Made by a program: the position numbers and the translations under genes
The notes under the pieces: model-generated
What the model was told of the DNA's origin: nothing
Seen by the model: only the letters and a program-made list of their open reading frames with translations
Database searches by the model: none
Part shown: piece after piece, positions 8,933-18,803 of the stretch
How the letters are laid out: every line of letters starts with the position of its first letter
Position numbering within the stretch: the first letter of the stretch is position 1
NCBI GenBank assembly: GCA_019247305.1
Contig: JAFAPC010000107.1
Coordinates: 1-64,000, forward strand
Origin: Pseudonocardiales bacterium
GTDB lineage: Bacteria > Actinomycetota > Actinomycetes > Mycobacteriales > Pseudonocardiaceae
Reading direction: 5' to 3'
DNA: 64,000 bases

Positions 8933-9472
8933 TCACAACCAGCCGATGCGGGCACTGGCCAGTTCCTCCTCGCCCGGTGCGAGCGCCAGTCGCCCCTCCT
9001 TCACCCCCGCAAGCAGTCGTCCCAGCGCGTCAGTGATCTCGGGGATGGCCTGCCGAAGTGCCTCGGCGTCGCCGGCACCGACGTCGGTCGCTGCCATGCC
9101 GGCCTGGTCGAGGAGGGCATCAAGATCGGACAGCTGGGTGGCCACCCAGTCGAACGGGTGGGTCGACAGGCCGTCGACGAAGCAGCGCGGTGTCGGCTCC
9201 CACTCTGAGAAGGCCGGGTGGTGATGAGCCCGGTTCAAGCTGCCCGGAGGGCTCGTCACCGCTTCCAAGAGATCGACTCTCCAGATGGGCCGGTCGACCA
9301 CGATCGGCCGCGCCGAGTAGATCGAGCCCGTCAGCTCGCCCGGCTTGAGCAGCCGGACCTCCAGGCGCACCCCGCGCTCGGCGCCCTCCTGGCCCGGCAG
9401 CGGGTTGGGATCGATGAAGTACAGATCACCCATCACGACAGCGACCCGCTCGAACCCAAAGGCGTAGAGCAT
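8933..9472 (-). CDS. conserved hypothetical protein
   Basis: The start at ATG 9472 is chosen because a GGGAGGG ribosome site precedes it closely; longer upstream reading is possible but has no such site. The 179-residue product begins MLYAFGFERVAVVMGDLYF, contains a PLPGQEGAERGV loop and ends in a helical, acidic segment. It has no signal peptide or membrane helix. I do not recognise the family. It lies downstream of the sugar ABC importer genes on the same strand, separated from them by 52 bases, so co-transcription is possible, but nothing ties it to transport. Confidence 0.65.
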   Translation of the reverse strand: MLYAFGFERVAVVMGDLYFIDPNPLPGQEGAERGVRLEVRLLKPGELTGSIYSARPIVVDRPIWRVDLLEAVTSPPGSLNRAHHHPAFSEWEPTPRCFVDGLSTHPFDWVATQLSDLDALLDQAGMAATDVGAGDAEALRQAIPEITDALGRLLAGVKEGRLALAPGEEELASARIGWL

Positions 9473-9524
9473 GACGCCCTCCCTGGTCTCTGATTGTGCC
9501 GTTTTCACCATAGAGCGGTCTGCC

Positions 9525-10547
9525 TCACCCGGGCGGGTTTTCACACCGTGGCTGGAGAATCGCTTGTATCTGGGGATCGTTGATGTTCCGCTGGGTGACG
9601 AAGGCGACGCCGGTGTCCTCGCTGGGCGCAATCCGGCCAGTCCGCACTGTCTTCACCATCGCGGTGACCGCGTCGAAACCCATCCGGAACGGGTTCTGGA
9701 CGACGAGCGCGGTAATCGTGCCCGATATGACACCTTTGACCTCATCCGGTGCGGCATCCCAGCCGATGAGCTTGATCTTTCCAGCCTTGCCCGTCTGGTT
9801 CAGGGCGTTGGTGGCGCCCACCACGCCAGGTTCATTTGCCACGAAAATCCCGTCCAGGTCGGGGTTGGCGGTCAAGATATTTTCCGTGACCGACAGCGCG
9901 GTGGTGGGATCGCTGTTGCTGGACTGCTCAGCCACCAGCTTCAGGTTCGGGTGCTTCGCGAGCCCCTCTTTAAAGCCTATGGTGCGCTGGTCGTTGGTCA
10001 CCGTTCCGGGCTGAAACGGAATAAAAGCGACCCGATGATCGCCCGGACCCAGTGCATCGGCAAGCAGGTCAGCCGCCTTTCGTGCTGCCGCGATGTTGTC
10101 GGTGGCGAACACGGGCACGTTGGCTGGCTGCGGATTCGTTCCGGAATCAATATTGATCACTGGCACGTTCCGGCTCAGCGCGTCCTGAGTGAGCTGGACA
10201 AGGACCTTCGCGTCGGTGGCCGCGTAGACAAGACCGTCCACCTGCCGGGTCAAGATATTCTGCAGCAGGTTGACCTGGCCGGTGACGTCGGTCTCCGCAG
10301 TGACGCCGTCCCACCGGATTGTCACGTCGGTCATCTTCGACGCTGCGCACTCCGCCCCGTTGCGGACGCTGGTCCAGAAATCGAACCCAACGGCCTTGGG
10401 GACCACCGCGAGGGTGAGCGGACCGCTGGCCTTCACCGTCACCTCGCCGCCAGCGCCCGAGCCCTGCACGGTGAGCGCTCCGCAACCCGAGGTCAGCAGC
10501 AGGACAGCGGCCGCGCAGGCCAGTGCCGCGGAGAACCTGACACGCAT
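9525..10547 (-). CDS. sugar ABC transporter substrate-binding lipoprotein, RbsB-like
   Basis: The N-terminus is a lipoprotein signal, with a hydrophobic core followed by LLTSGC; the cysteine would be lipidated after export. The remaining ~320 residues read as a type I periplasmic-binding fold of the ribose/galactose family (LAVVPKAVGFDFWTSVRNG; LVYAATDAKVLV; VPVINIDSG; IGFKEGLAKHPNLKLVAEQ; DGIFVANEPGVVGA; KLIGWDAAPDEVKGV). It delivers a sugar or sugar-like ligand to the permease and ATPase encoded directly upstream at 10574-13161. The ligand is unknown; ribose, xylose, inositol or autoinducer-2-type sugars are all handled by this family. Confidence 0.9.
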   Translation of the reverse strand: MRVRFSAALACAAAVLLLTSGCGALTVQGSGAGGEVTVKASGPLTLAVVPKAVGFDFWTSVRNGAECAASKMTDVTIRWDGVTAETDVTGQVNLLQNILTRQVDGLVYAATDAKVLVQLTQDALSRNVPVINIDSGTNPQPANVPVFATDNIAAARKAADLLADALGPGDHRVAFIPFQPGTVTNDQRTIGFKEGLAKHPNLKLVAEQSSNSDPTTALSVTENILTANPDLDGIFVANEPGVVGATNALNQTGKAGKIKLIGWDAAPDEVKGVISGTITALVVQNPFRMGFDAVTAMVKTVRTGRIAPSEDTGVAFVTQRNINDPQIQAILQPRCENPPG

Positions 10548-10573
10548 GGCGCCTCATCTTCCTCAGGGGTTTC

Positions 10574-11605
10574 TCAGGGATTTCTCGCAGCACCTGAGAT
10601 GACCTCCGACGCTGCCCGCCGCCGGTACTGGTCCCAGAACACGGCGATCCAGATAATCACTCCGATGATGACCTGCTGGTAGAAAGTATTGATGTCCAAG
10701 AGCACGGACCCGTTGCGGATCAACGCGATCAGCAGGGCCCCGAGCAGAGTACCGATCACCTTTCCCTCACCGCCAAAAAGACTGGCCCCGCCGATCACGG
10801 TAGCCGCGATCACGTCAAGTTCGAGCCCGATCCCGAAGTTCGGCTGCCCGGAGTTGACCCGGGACGCGGCGATCATGCCGCCGAAGCCAGCAAGGATGCC
10901 AGAAATCACGTAGACGATCGTGAGGTAGCGCTTGACCGGAATACCGGACAGCCGCGCGGCCTCACGGTTCGACCCCATGGCGTAGGCGTATCGCCCCAGT
11001 TTGGTCCGGGTCAGGATGAAGTGTCCGGCCAGGGCGACGACGACGAGAGCCAGGATCGGGATCGGTAGCGGCCCGAGCTTCCCCTGACCCAGCAGCTTGA
11101 ACTCTGGCGGCGCACCGGAGACGGCGACGGAATCGGTCACGATGTACACGAGGCCACGGGCCACGCTGAGCATCCCTAGCGTCGCGATGAACGGCGCCAT
11201 TCCCGCCTGTGTTATGAGTAAACCGTTGACCATGCCCGCGAGGGCTCCGATCGCCGCGCCGAGCATGATTGCCAACGGAACTCCGATGCCGTACCGCACC
11301 ACCATCATCGCGCCGAGCACGCCCGACAGCGCGGCCACCGAGCCGACGGACAGGTCGATCCCAGCGGTGATGATCACCATGGTCATGCCGATCGCGATGA
11401 TCGCCACTACCGCCGACTGGACACCGATGTTGAACAGATTGTTCGCGCTGAGGAAGGCACCGGAAGCAAAAGACAGGTACCCGAAGAGCACCACCACCGC
11501 GCCGGCCGCCGCCAGCTGAGACACCGCGGCCCGAATCCGGTCACGCCATACGTCGGACAACGGGATACGACGGCGCTCCGATCCCATCGCTTCCGCCTCG
11601 CTCAT
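10574..11605 (-). CDS. sugar ABC transporter permease, RbsC-like
   Basis: This 343-residue polytopic protein belongs to the ribose-type branched permease family (BPD_transp_2). After a basic N-terminus come about eight to ten hydrophobic segments, including GMTMVIITAGIDLSVGSVAAL and the cytoplasmic EAARLSGIPVKRYL loop that contacts the ATPase. Its start overlaps the stop of the ATPase gene by four bases (ATGA, 11602-11605), which indicates translational coupling. The substrate-binding lipoprotein gene follows 26 bases later, giving an ATPase-permease-binding protein order. Confidence 0.9.
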   Translation of the reverse strand: MSEAEAMGSERRRIPLSDVWRDRIRAAVSQLAAAGAVVVLFGYLSFASGAFLSANNLFNIGVQSAVVAIIAIGMTMVIITAGIDLSVGSVAALSGVLGAMMVVRYGIGVPLAIMLGAAIGALAGMVNGLLITQAGMAPFIATLGMLSVARGLVYIVTDSVAVSGAPPEFKLLGQGKLGPLPIPILALVVVALAGHFILTRTKLGRYAYAMGSNREAARLSGIPVKRYLTIVYVISGILAGFGGMIAASRVNSGQPNFGIGLELDVIAATVIGGASLFGGEGKVIGTLLGALLIALIRNGSVLLDINTFYQQVIIGVIIWIAVFWDQYRRRAASEVISGAARNP

Positions 11606-13161
11606 GAGCGCTGCGCCTCCCCCGCCGTTGTCGTTTCCGCTGACCAGTGGGGATCACACCGCGATTCGGCGGCACTCCCGGTGGCCAACTGCATGACCCG
11701 CTGCTCGGAGAACTGCTCACGAACCAACTCCCCGGCGATTCGTCCAGTGCGTAAGACAATGATGCGATCACACATGGTGAGCAGCTCCGGAAGGTAGGAA
11801 CTGATGAGGACGATCCCGCGCCCCTCGCTGGCCAGTCGCCCCATCAGATCGAACATTTCAGCCTTGGCGCCCACATCGATGCCCCGCGCCGGCTCATCGA
11901 AGAAGAGCACCTGGCCTTTGGTCTGTAGCCACCTCGCGACCATGACCTTCTGCTGGTTACCACCGGACAGCACCCGGACCGGACGTTTGACCGACGGCGT
12001 CTTGATGCCCAGCTGATCTCGCCGAAACAGCGCGATCCTCCGCTCCTCGCGCAGGTCGATGGCGCCGAAGCGAAGCGGAACGTTCGCCAGAGTGATGTTC
12101 TGATCAATCGGGAGCGCCAAGGCGAGCCCCTCGCCCTTGCGATCCTCCGTGAGGTACCCGATTCCCGCCTCGATCCCCTGCTGAGGCGAACAGATGTGGA
12201 CCTCGCGTCCCCGCAGCAAAACGCGCCCGGCATCCGGAATATCCGCACCGAAGATAGCCCGGGCGAGCTCGGTCCGGCCGGCGCCGACCAAACCGGCGAA
12301 CCCGACGATCTCACCAGCGCGGACCTCAACCGTGCACTCGACGAGGTCGACAACCCTGCCCCGCCGAGAGATGCCTTCCGCCCGGAGCACAACGTCCCCG
12401 ACCTCGGCTCGTGGTTTGCGATAGAGGTGGTCAATATCCCGACCGACCATCAGTTGGATCAGGTGTTCTGGTGACACCTGCGCCGCGGGCAGCGTCTGGA
12501 CAACCCGGCCATCACGCAGCACAGTGACCCGGTCGGCGAGATGGGCCACCTCGTCCAGGCGATGCGAGATGTACACGATCGCGATGCCGTGCGCCTTCAG
12601 CTGCGCGATCACCCCGAACAGATCACCGATTTCCGCCTCCGTGAGCATCGCGCTCGGCTCATCCATGATCACGACCCGTGGAGTTCCGCTCAGGGCTTTC
12701 GCAATCGCGACCCGCTGCCGATCGGCGAGGGGCAGCGTGCCCACGAGACGGCCCGGGTCCACCGCGAGGTTGACCCGGGCCAGCAGCGCGCTGGCCCGCC
12801 TACGGTCGGCGCGGCGAGACACCACGCCTAGTCGCGCCGACTCCTCGCCCAGACACAGGTTCTCCGCCACGCTCAGGTGCGGAGCTAGCGCCAGCTCCTG
12901 GTGCACCATCGACACACCCAGCACCCGCTGAGCAAAACGTGGGCCACGGAACTCCACCGGCTCGCCCCCGATGAGAACAACACCGTCGTCCGGCCGCTCG
13001 ACCTGCGACAGCAACCTCATCAAGGTCGACTTGCCAGCACCGTTCTCCCCCGCAACAACGTGGACTTCACCAGGCAGCACCCGCAGGCTGACCCGGTCCA
13101 CCGCAAGCACTCCCGGATAGCGCTTGGATACCCCGCGCATCTCCAACACCGGCTCGACCAT
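11602..13161 (-). CDS. sugar ABC transporter ATP-binding protein, RbsA-like (two ATPase domains)
   Basis: The protein has two tandem ABC domains, as RbsA/MglA do. Domain 1 has GENGAGKSTL as Walker A and a VIMDEPSAMLT Walker B region. Domain 2 has the degenerate GLVGAGRTEL P-loop, then LSGGNQQKVMVARWL and a FFDEPARGIDVGAK segment. ATG 13161 is the likely start; GTG 13173 and TTG 13176 in the same frame are alternatives. It heads a three-gene importer operon and is divergent from the MFS gene at 13467, so the roughly 300-base gap holds both promoters. Confidence 0.9.
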   Translation of the reverse strand: MVEPVLEMRGVSKRYPGVLAVDRVSLRVLPGEVHVVAGENGAGKSTLMRLLSQVERPDDGVVLIGGEPVEFRGPRFAQRVLGVSMVHQELALAPHLSVAENLCLGEESARLGVVSRRADRRRASALLARVNLAVDPGRLVGTLPLADRQRVAIAKALSGTPRVVIMDEPSAMLTEAEIGDLFGVIAQLKAHGIAIVYISHRLDEVAHLADRVTVLRDGRVVQTLPAAQVSPEHLIQLMVGRDIDHLYRKPRAEVGDVVLRAEGISRRGRVVDLVECTVEVRAGEIVGFAGLVGAGRTELARAIFGADIPDAGRVLLRGREVHICSPQQGIEAGIGYLTEDRKGEGLALALPIDQNITLANVPLRFGAIDLREERRIALFRRDQLGIKTPSVKRPVRVLSGGNQQKVMVARWLQTKGQVLFFDEPARGIDVGAKAEMFDLMGRLASEGRGIVLISSYLPELLTMCDRIIVLRTGRIAGELVREQFSEQRVMQLATGSAAESRCDPHWSAETTTAGEAQRS

Positions 13162-13466
13162 AGCGACGCCCACCAATCCCGCACGAAAACGGTTTCCAAG
13201 GACAGCGGCAACGTTCTCGACGCCACCGCGCTACGCCCTAGGTCAGCTGCTGAACAGGGCCGGAATCTTGATCACCAGCCACCGGCTCCAGCCGGGTGGT
13301 GCGACAATCCGTGCACGTCCGAGGTATCCGGCAGCCACCGACGGCTCTCCTCCCCATGAAACCTTCCTCGCCGCTACCGGCATGACGCTACCGGTGGGAG
13401 ACGGCCATACGTCCAGGCGATACTCATCCGATCAGCACGCTAGGCGGAAGAACTGGGGTTAAAGGG
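13162..13466. other. intergenic region between divergent transporters
   Basis: About 300 bases separate the ABC importer operon from the MFS gene. I see no coding frame with a credible start, and no clear operator. An imperfect GC-rich hairpin can be drawn around 13279-13299. Both promoters should be here but no consensus hexamer pair stands out. Confidence 0.5.
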
Positions 13467-14801
13467 ATGACCAGCGCAGAGGAGGCGGTGCCCGCCAGCG
13501 CGGGGATGCGCCGGGTAGCGGTCGCAAGCTGTGTGGGCACCACCGTCGAGTTCTACGATTTCTTCGTCTACGGCACAGCCGCGGCGCTGGTGTTCCCCCG
13601 GGTCTTCTTCCCAGGGTTGGGTGCGACCGCCGGCACCGTGGCCTCGTTTGCCACCTTCGCGGTGGCGTTCATCGCCCGACCGCTCGGGGCGGTGAGCTTC
13701 GGACACTACGGCGACCGGATGGGACGCAAGCGGACGCTCGTCTCAACGCTGCTGCTGATGGGCGTCTGCACCGTGCTGATCGGGCTGCTGCCGGGCGCGG
13801 CCACGATCGGAGTCAGCGCCCCCGTCCTGCTGGTCGCGCTGCGGTTCACGCAGGGTTTTGCGGTGGGCGGGGAATGGGCCGGGGCGACACTGTTCACTGC
13901 GGAATACGCACCACCACAGCGACGCGGGTGGTACGCGATGTTCCCGCAGCTCGGGCCGGCGATCGCGATGGCGCTATCCAGCGCGACATTCCTGGTCACC
14001 AACCTCACCCTGGGGAGCACTGACCAGGCGTTCGTCGACTACGGGTGGCGGATCCCGTTCCTGACCAGCATCGTGCTGGTGGCAGTGGGCCTGTACGTCC
14101 GGTTGCGGATCGAGGAGACGCCGGTGTTCCGGGCCGCCCAGCAGCAAACGCCGACGACGCGTGCTCCGCTGCGGGAGGCGTTCACTCAGGCGCCGCGGGA
14201 GATCCTGCTGACCGCCGGCACCATGACGATCATGTTCGCCCTGTTCTACACCGGCACGACTTATCTCACCAGCTATGGCACCAGTCCCACCGGCGCGGCA
14301 CTGAGCCGCACCCTGGTGCTGTCGCTGGAGATCGTCGTCGGGGCGGTGATGGTGCTGAGCACCGCCCTGTCGGCGGTCTCCTCGGACCGGTTGGGCCGGC
14401 GAACCCTGATCATGGCATTCTGCGTCGGCGCGGCGGTCTGGTCGCTGCTGCTGTTCCCGCTGCTCGACACGCGCTCCCCAGTGGCCTTCGGGGTCGGTGT
14501 GATCGTCACCGTGGGGCTCCAGGGCGTCGGCTACGGTCCGGCCGGAGCGTTCCTGCCGGAGACGTTCCCCACCCGGTACCGCTACACCGGAGCCGGTGTG
14601 AGCTACAGCCTGGCCGGTATTGTGGGCGGCGCGATGCCACCGCTGGTAGCCGCCCCGCTGGCGGCTGCCTGTGGCAGTTTCGCCATCGGGATCCTGCTGT
14701 GCGGGCTTGCGCTGCTCAGCCTGGCCTGCACGAATGCCCTCCCCGAGACGAAGGGCCGCGATTTGCAGCAGGCCCAGCCGAGTGCGGCAGCCCTTCGATG
14801 A
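13467..14801 (+). CDS. MFS transporter, metabolite:H+ symporter (MHS) type
   Basis: This 444-residue protein reads as a 12-helix major facilitator of the MHS branch (ProP, KgtP, ShiA, citrate symporters). The family signatures are GTTVEFYDFFVYG in helix 1, the loop 2-3 motif HYGDRMGRKR, and RFTQGFAVGGEWAGA in helix 4 with the E-W-x-G signature. A positively charged loop follows helix 6. ATG 13467 is preceded by AAAGGG. It lies alone on its strand before the acyl-CoA ligase. The transported compound, likely an organic acid or osmolyte, cannot be inferred. Confidence 0.88.
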   Translation: MTSAEEAVPASAGMRRVAVASCVGTTVEFYDFFVYGTAAALVFPRVFFPGLGATAGTVASFATFAVAFIARPLGAVSFGHYGDRMGRKRTLVSTLLLMGVCTVLIGLLPGAATIGVSAPVLLVALRFTQGFAVGGEWAGATLFTAEYAPPQRRGWYAMFPQLGPAIAMALSSATFLVTNLTLGSTDQAFVDYGWRIPFLTSIVLVAVGLYVRLRIEETPVFRAAQQQTPTTRAPLREAFTQAPREILLTAGTMTIMFALFYTGTTYLTSYGTSPTGAALSRTLVLSLEIVVGAVMVLSTALSAVSSDRLGRRTLIMAFCVGAAVWSLLLFPLLDTRSPVAFGVGVIVTVGLQGVGYGPAGAFLPETFPTRYRYTGAGVSYSLAGIVGGAMPPLVAAPLAAACGSFAIGILLCGLALLSLACTNALPETKGRDLQQAQPSAAALR

Positions 14802-14858
14802 GCCATCTCGACCGGGTTTACACTTCCGGGTGAGGCAGCCAGGCAGAGGAGGCCCACA

Positions 14859-16703
14859 ATGGCGACACCCGTGCAGACCGATATGAACCTCGCAAGGGTC
14901 GCCGATCGGGCGGTTAGCGTGGCGCAGATGTTTTGTGACCGGGCCGCCCAGACACCGGATCGGGAAGCATTTCGGTACGTAGTAGGCGACCGTTGGGTGT
15001 CTCGGACCTGGCGGGAGACCGCCCAGGAGGTCACCCGGTTCGCCGCCGGGCTGGTCGCTCTCGGTGTCACCGCGCAACAACGGGTCGCGATCGCCTCCGA
15101 GACGCGTTACGAGTGGATCCTGGCCGATCTCGCCATCATGTGCGCCGGAGCGGCCACGACCACTGTCTACCCCTCGGCGATCTCCGGCGATGTCGCGTTC
15201 ATCCTCGCCGACTCCAGCAGCACGGTTGTCTTCGCCGAGAATGACGACCAGATTGCCAAGCTGCGCGAGCAGCGGGGCGCGCTGCCATCGCTGCGCACGG
15301 TCGTCACCTTCGAGGGCACACCCGACGATGACAGCGACCCGTGGGTGATCTCCCTGGACAGACTGGCCGAACTGGGCGCCGCCTACCTCGCCGAGCACCC
15401 CGGCACCGTCGAGGAGCGAATCGCCGCGATTCACCCGGAGCACCTCGCCACGCTGATCTACACCTCGGGCACCACTGGCCGGCCCAAGGGCGTGCGGCTG
15501 CTCCATTCTTCATGGACCTACGAGGGGGCCGCGTTCGCGTCGCTGGGTGTGCTGCATGTTGACGATCTGCAGTACCTGTGGCTGCCGATGTCCCATGCGT
15601 TCGGCAAAGTGCTGCTGACCACGCAGCTACAGGTGGGTTTCGCGACCGCCATCGACGGGCGGATGGACCGGATCGTGCCCAACCTGGCGGTGGTGCGCCC
15701 GACGTTCATGGGCGCGGTTCCGCGCTTTTTCGAGAAGGCACACGGCCTTATCGCCACCACGGCACACTCGGCGGGTTGGCCCAAGGCCAAAATCTTCGAC
15801 TGGGCAGGTGACGTCGCGCTCGAGGTATCCCGGCTGGCCAGGCAAGATAAGCCGGTGCCGTGGCGGCTAGCTGCTGCGCACAAGCTGGCCGAGCGGCTGG
15901 TCCTGGTCAAGGTGAGCGAGTTGTTCGGCGGCCGGGTGAGGTTTTTCATCTCTGGCGCCTCAGCTCTGTCCGAACAGATCGTGGAGTGGTTCCATGGCGC
16001 CGGCATCCTGATCCTCGAAGGCTATGGCCTCACCGAGACCTCCGCCGGTGCGGCGGTCAACCGCCCAGATCGTTTCAAGTTCGGCACCGTGGGACTGCCA
16101 TTGCCCGGTACCCAGATCACGATCGCGCAGGACGGCGAGATCATGATCAAAGGCCCTGGTGTCATGGACGGCTACCACCACCTGGACCAGGACACCGGCC
16201 AGACGCTCACCAGCGACGGGTGGCTGGCCACCGGCGACATCGGAGAGATCGACGCCTACGGGTTCCTGCGGATCACCGACCGAAAGAAGAATCTATTCAA
16301 GACCTCCGGCGGCAAATACATCGCGCCAGCTCAGATCGAGAATCGCTTTACCGCGATCTGCCCGCTGGCCAGCCACATACTCGTACACGGTGACCAGCGC
16401 AACTACTGTGTGGCACTCATCGCGCTCGCTCCCGACGCGGTAGCGGACTGGGCTCGGCACCACGACATGGCAGGACTGCCCTACTCGCAGGTAGTGACCT
16501 CCCAGGCCATGCGTACTACCGTGGACGATTACGTGCACACGCTGAACAGCCAGCTCAACCACTGGGAGACGATCAAGAAATTCATCATTCTCGATCACGA
16601 CCTCACAGTGGACTCCGGCGAGCTGACCCCCAGCATGAAAGTACGCAGGCCTGTCGTGGAGGCCAACTACCGCGAGGCCCTAGACGCTCTCTACACCCAG
16701 TGA
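14859..16703 (+). CDS. long-chain fatty-acid--CoA ligase, FadD15-like
   Basis: This 614-residue ANL-superfamily enzyme activates a fatty acid with ATP and then forms the CoA thioester. The P-loop-like motif LIYTSGTTGRPKG is near residue 205, a VILILEGYGLTETSAG-type A5 motif occurs in the middle, and the hinge and C-terminal domain follow (GWLATGDIGEID, ITDRKKNLFKTSGGKYIAP). The N-terminal WRETAQEVTRFAAGL pattern and the length match the FadD15/long-chain group rather than short-chain ligases. ATG 14859 has a textbook GAGGAGG site seven bases upstream. It is monocistronic or followed by the small 16763 gene. Confidence 0.9.
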   Translation: MATPVQTDMNLARVADRAVSVAQMFCDRAAQTPDREAFRYVVGDRWVSRTWRETAQEVTRFAAGLVALGVTAQQRVAIASETRYEWILADLAIMCAGAATTTVYPSAISGDVAFILADSSSTVVFAENDDQIAKLREQRGALPSLRTVVTFEGTPDDDSDPWVISLDRLAELGAAYLAEHPGTVEERIAAIHPEHLATLIYTSGTTGRPKGVRLLHSSWTYEGAAFASLGVLHVDDLQYLWLPMSHAFGKVLLTTQLQVGFATAIDGRMDRIVPNLAVVRPTFMGAVPRFFEKAHGLIATTAHSAGWPKAKIFDWAGDVALEVSRLARQDKPVPWRLAAAHKLAERLVLVKVSELFGGRVRFFISGASALSEQIVEWFHGAGILILEGYGLTETSAGAAVNRPDRFKFGTVGLPLPGTQITIAQDGEIMIKGPGVMDGYHHLDQDTGQTLTSDGWLATGDIGEIDAYGFLRITDRKKNLFKTSGGKYIAPAQIENRFTAICPLASHILVHGDQRNYCVALIALAPDAVADWARHHDMAGLPYSQVVTSQAMRTTVDDYVHTLNSQLNHWETIKKFIILDHDLTVDSGELTPSMKVRRPVVEANYREALDALYTQ

Positions 16704-16762
16704 GCTTGGGCTTACACGGAAGCCCTTGCGGAGCCGCCGCACAGCGTGGAACAGTCTGCGAC

Positions 16763-16942
16763 ATGGCCGATGCTGAGAAGAAGCCACCTACGGCGGCACT
16801 GTGCCCGAGCTGTTTGGGCACCGGCGAGGTCATCACCCCTAAGGCTGCGGTGATGGGCGGCGTACCGACCACCCTGGCCGTGTCGGCGCCGTGCCTACCG
16901 TGTCGCAGAACTGGTTGGGTGCCGTTCCAGGCACCCGCCTGA
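16763..16942 (+). CDS. small zinc-ribbon-like hypothetical protein
   Basis: This 59-residue protein contains two CxxC pairs, CPSCLGTG near the N-terminus and CLPCRRTGW near the C-terminus, spaced as in a DnaJ-type or rubredoxin-like zinc ribbon. ATG 16763 is chosen because sequence similarity to other small ribbon proteins begins there, although the ribosome site is weak. A frame extension back to 16700 is possible. The small protein at 63124-63303 has a similar CPSCGGTSG knuckle. Function unknown. Confidence 0.6.
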   Translation: MADAEKKPPTAALCPSCLGTGEVITPKAAVMGGVPTTLAVSAPCLPCRRTGWVPFQAPA

Positions 16943-17016
16943 CTCAGCGCCGTTGAGGCGTGCGCAGCCGGGGCTCACTGCACGTCGCGGTATAGGGAAT
17001 CCCGTAGAATAGGGGG

Positions 17017-18789
17017 TTAGCGTATGGTCCATTCGTTGGCGTTCCAGGTGACGCCATCCGAAGCACGGCGGTAGACGCTGTCGATGTTGCTGGTGTAGGC
17101 CCACATGAGGGGAAGCTGAAATAGTGGCAGCGACACCAGATCCTCAGCAAGGAGACGGTCGACTGTGACCAGGGCGTCCGTCTGGGCGGACTCGGAAGAG
17201 GCCGTCTCGGCGACACCCAGCGCAGCATCGAGGGCAAGGTTGCTGTAGTGCTGGTCGTTGAGCTCACCCGTGGTCGCATAGCGGTCAGCCAGGGACCATA
17301 CTCGGGACGTACGCGAACTCGTCGTCAGGGCGACGTCGAACCGGTCCCGGATCCCAGCGTTACCCGGATGGCCCGGGGGGGCACCGTCAGCGATCTCCAT
17401 TCCGGCCTGTCGACATTGCGTCCTGATCAGTTCCACTGCCCGGGAGTGGGCCGGCGAACCATCGTGGCTGATCGTGAAGGACAGTCGCCGGCCAGCACGG
17501 GAGTATACGCCGTCGGAACCCAGCACCCACCCGGCGCGCTCCAGCGTCACCTGCGCTTTCCGGGCGTCAGCGACCATTGTGTCGGAGTAGAGGTCACTGT
17601 AGGCCGCATCGCCCGGGAGAAACGCGAGACTTCCGAGCGGCTGAGCGTCTGGGCGTACCCCGCGGACCAGCTCGTCAACCAGTTTGTTTCGATCGACGCA
17701 CTGGGCAAAGGCGGTCCGGACGACTGGATCCTTGAACAGTGGACTGGCTAGGTTAAGATCCAGGTGCTCAACGGTAGAGCCGCCCCGCGCCTCGAATATC
17801 ACGCCCCGACCCGACAGCGCCCGCAGCCGATCGGCCAGTAGCGGATCAGCCGCCGGTTGCACGACATTGAACTGCCGATTCGCCAGACCCGCCACCGCGG
17901 TAGCGCCGTCCGGGACGAACGTGAGAACGATCATCGCCGGACCTCCGGGGTTACCCACCCAGGCTTTGTTCCGAATCAGCACGGTCTGTTTGCTCGATGT
18001 TGAGCGGTCGAACTGATACGGGCCCGATGCCGGCATCGTCGTGGCGTTGAAACCGATCCAGGCACTGTTCCAGAAGTCACCGGCCTTCTTCAGGTCGGCT
18101 GGCGCGGACGTCGGGGTCAACGCAGTAATGTCAGCGATTCCGGTCTCCCGCTCCAAGATATGCGCGGGAAGAATAGCGCGATGAAGGTAGTTCTGGCGCC
18201 AGTCGGCGTAAGGTGACCGGTAGGTCTCGACGAATGTATTCTGGTCACGGCACTTGGCGGTGACATGATCTAATCCCCGTGTGGTCGCCGGCGTGAAGTA
18301 TGGCGTTGTGCCGCTGCCGGCGAGCCAGGCCAGGTAGAAGTCGTGGCAATTCCATGGCTGCCCATCCGACCAGGTGACGTTTGGCTTGATCTTGTATGTG
18401 ACGATCTGAGGGTCCTTCGAAGTCAGCTCGGCTGACACCAGCACGTCGGAGTTGAGCAGGATCCTGCCGTCCCCATCGATGACGAACGGGTCGACGAGCA
18501 CCTGACTGAGCACCAGGGCATTGTCCGGGTTGTTGTTCGTCTGCGCCGTCTTGTTGTTGTAGGCGACGAACGGCGCGGTGTGCGCGACGACGACGGCTGG
18601 GCCAGGGGACACGATCGGAGCGCGATAGGAGCCGTCCCCCGTGTCACCACGGGCCCGGGTGTTCGCCAGCCCGCCGCCGTCGGGGCGGTCAGGTCCATTG
18701 GCCGCCCCACAACCGGTGACGGTGGAGATAAGGCAGGCGCTCCCCAGCAGGAGGTTGATGAGGAGCCGAATGCGCCTTGACTTTCCCAT
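17017..18789 (-). CDS. ABC-type peptide solute-binding lipoprotein (SBP family 5)
   Basis: ATG 18789 follows a GGGAGG ribosome site and starts a lipoprotein signal (LLGSACLISTVTGC). The mature ~560 residues read as a family 5 extracellular binding protein of the oligopeptide/dipeptide type (VTYKIKPNVTWSDGQPWN; YTSNIDSVYRR near the C-terminus). It begins 14 bases after the stop of the LpqW-like gene and is a distant paralogue of it, so the two form a transcription unit downstream of typA. No permease or ATPase gene is nearby, so it may serve a distant transporter or, like LpqW, have a non-transport role. Confidence 0.85.
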   Translation of the reverse strand: MGKSRRIRLLINLLLGSACLISTVTGCGAANGPDRPDGGGLANTRARGDTGDGSYRAPIVSPGPAVVVAHTAPFVAYNNKTAQTNNNPDNALVLSQVLVDPFVIDGDGRILLNSDVLVSAELTSKDPQIVTYKIKPNVTWSDGQPWNCHDFYLAWLAGSGTTPYFTPATTRGLDHVTAKCRDQNTFVETYRSPYADWRQNYLHRAILPAHILERETGIADITALTPTSAPADLKKAGDFWNSAWIGFNATTMPASGPYQFDRSTSSKQTVLIRNKAWVGNPGGPAMIVLTFVPDGATAVAGLANRQFNVVQPAADPLLADRLRALSGRGVIFEARGGSTVEHLDLNLASPLFKDPVVRTAFAQCVDRNKLVDELVRGVRPDAQPLGSLAFLPGDAAYSDLYSDTMVADARKAQVTLERAGWVLGSDGVYSRAGRRLSFTISHDGSPAHSRAVELIRTQCRQAGMEIADGAPPGHPGNAGIRDRFDVALTTSSRTSRVWSLADRYATTGELNDQHYSNLALDAALGVAETASSESAQTDALVTVDRLLAEDLVSLPLFQLPLMWAYTSNIDSVYRRASDGVTWNANEWTIR

Positions 18790-18803
18790 CAGACCTCCCG
18801 GTG

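Noticed and set aside
13974-15506. A 510-residue frame opposite the MFS and acyl-CoA ligase genes
   Set aside because: It spans two well-supported genes on the other strand and shows no family motif.
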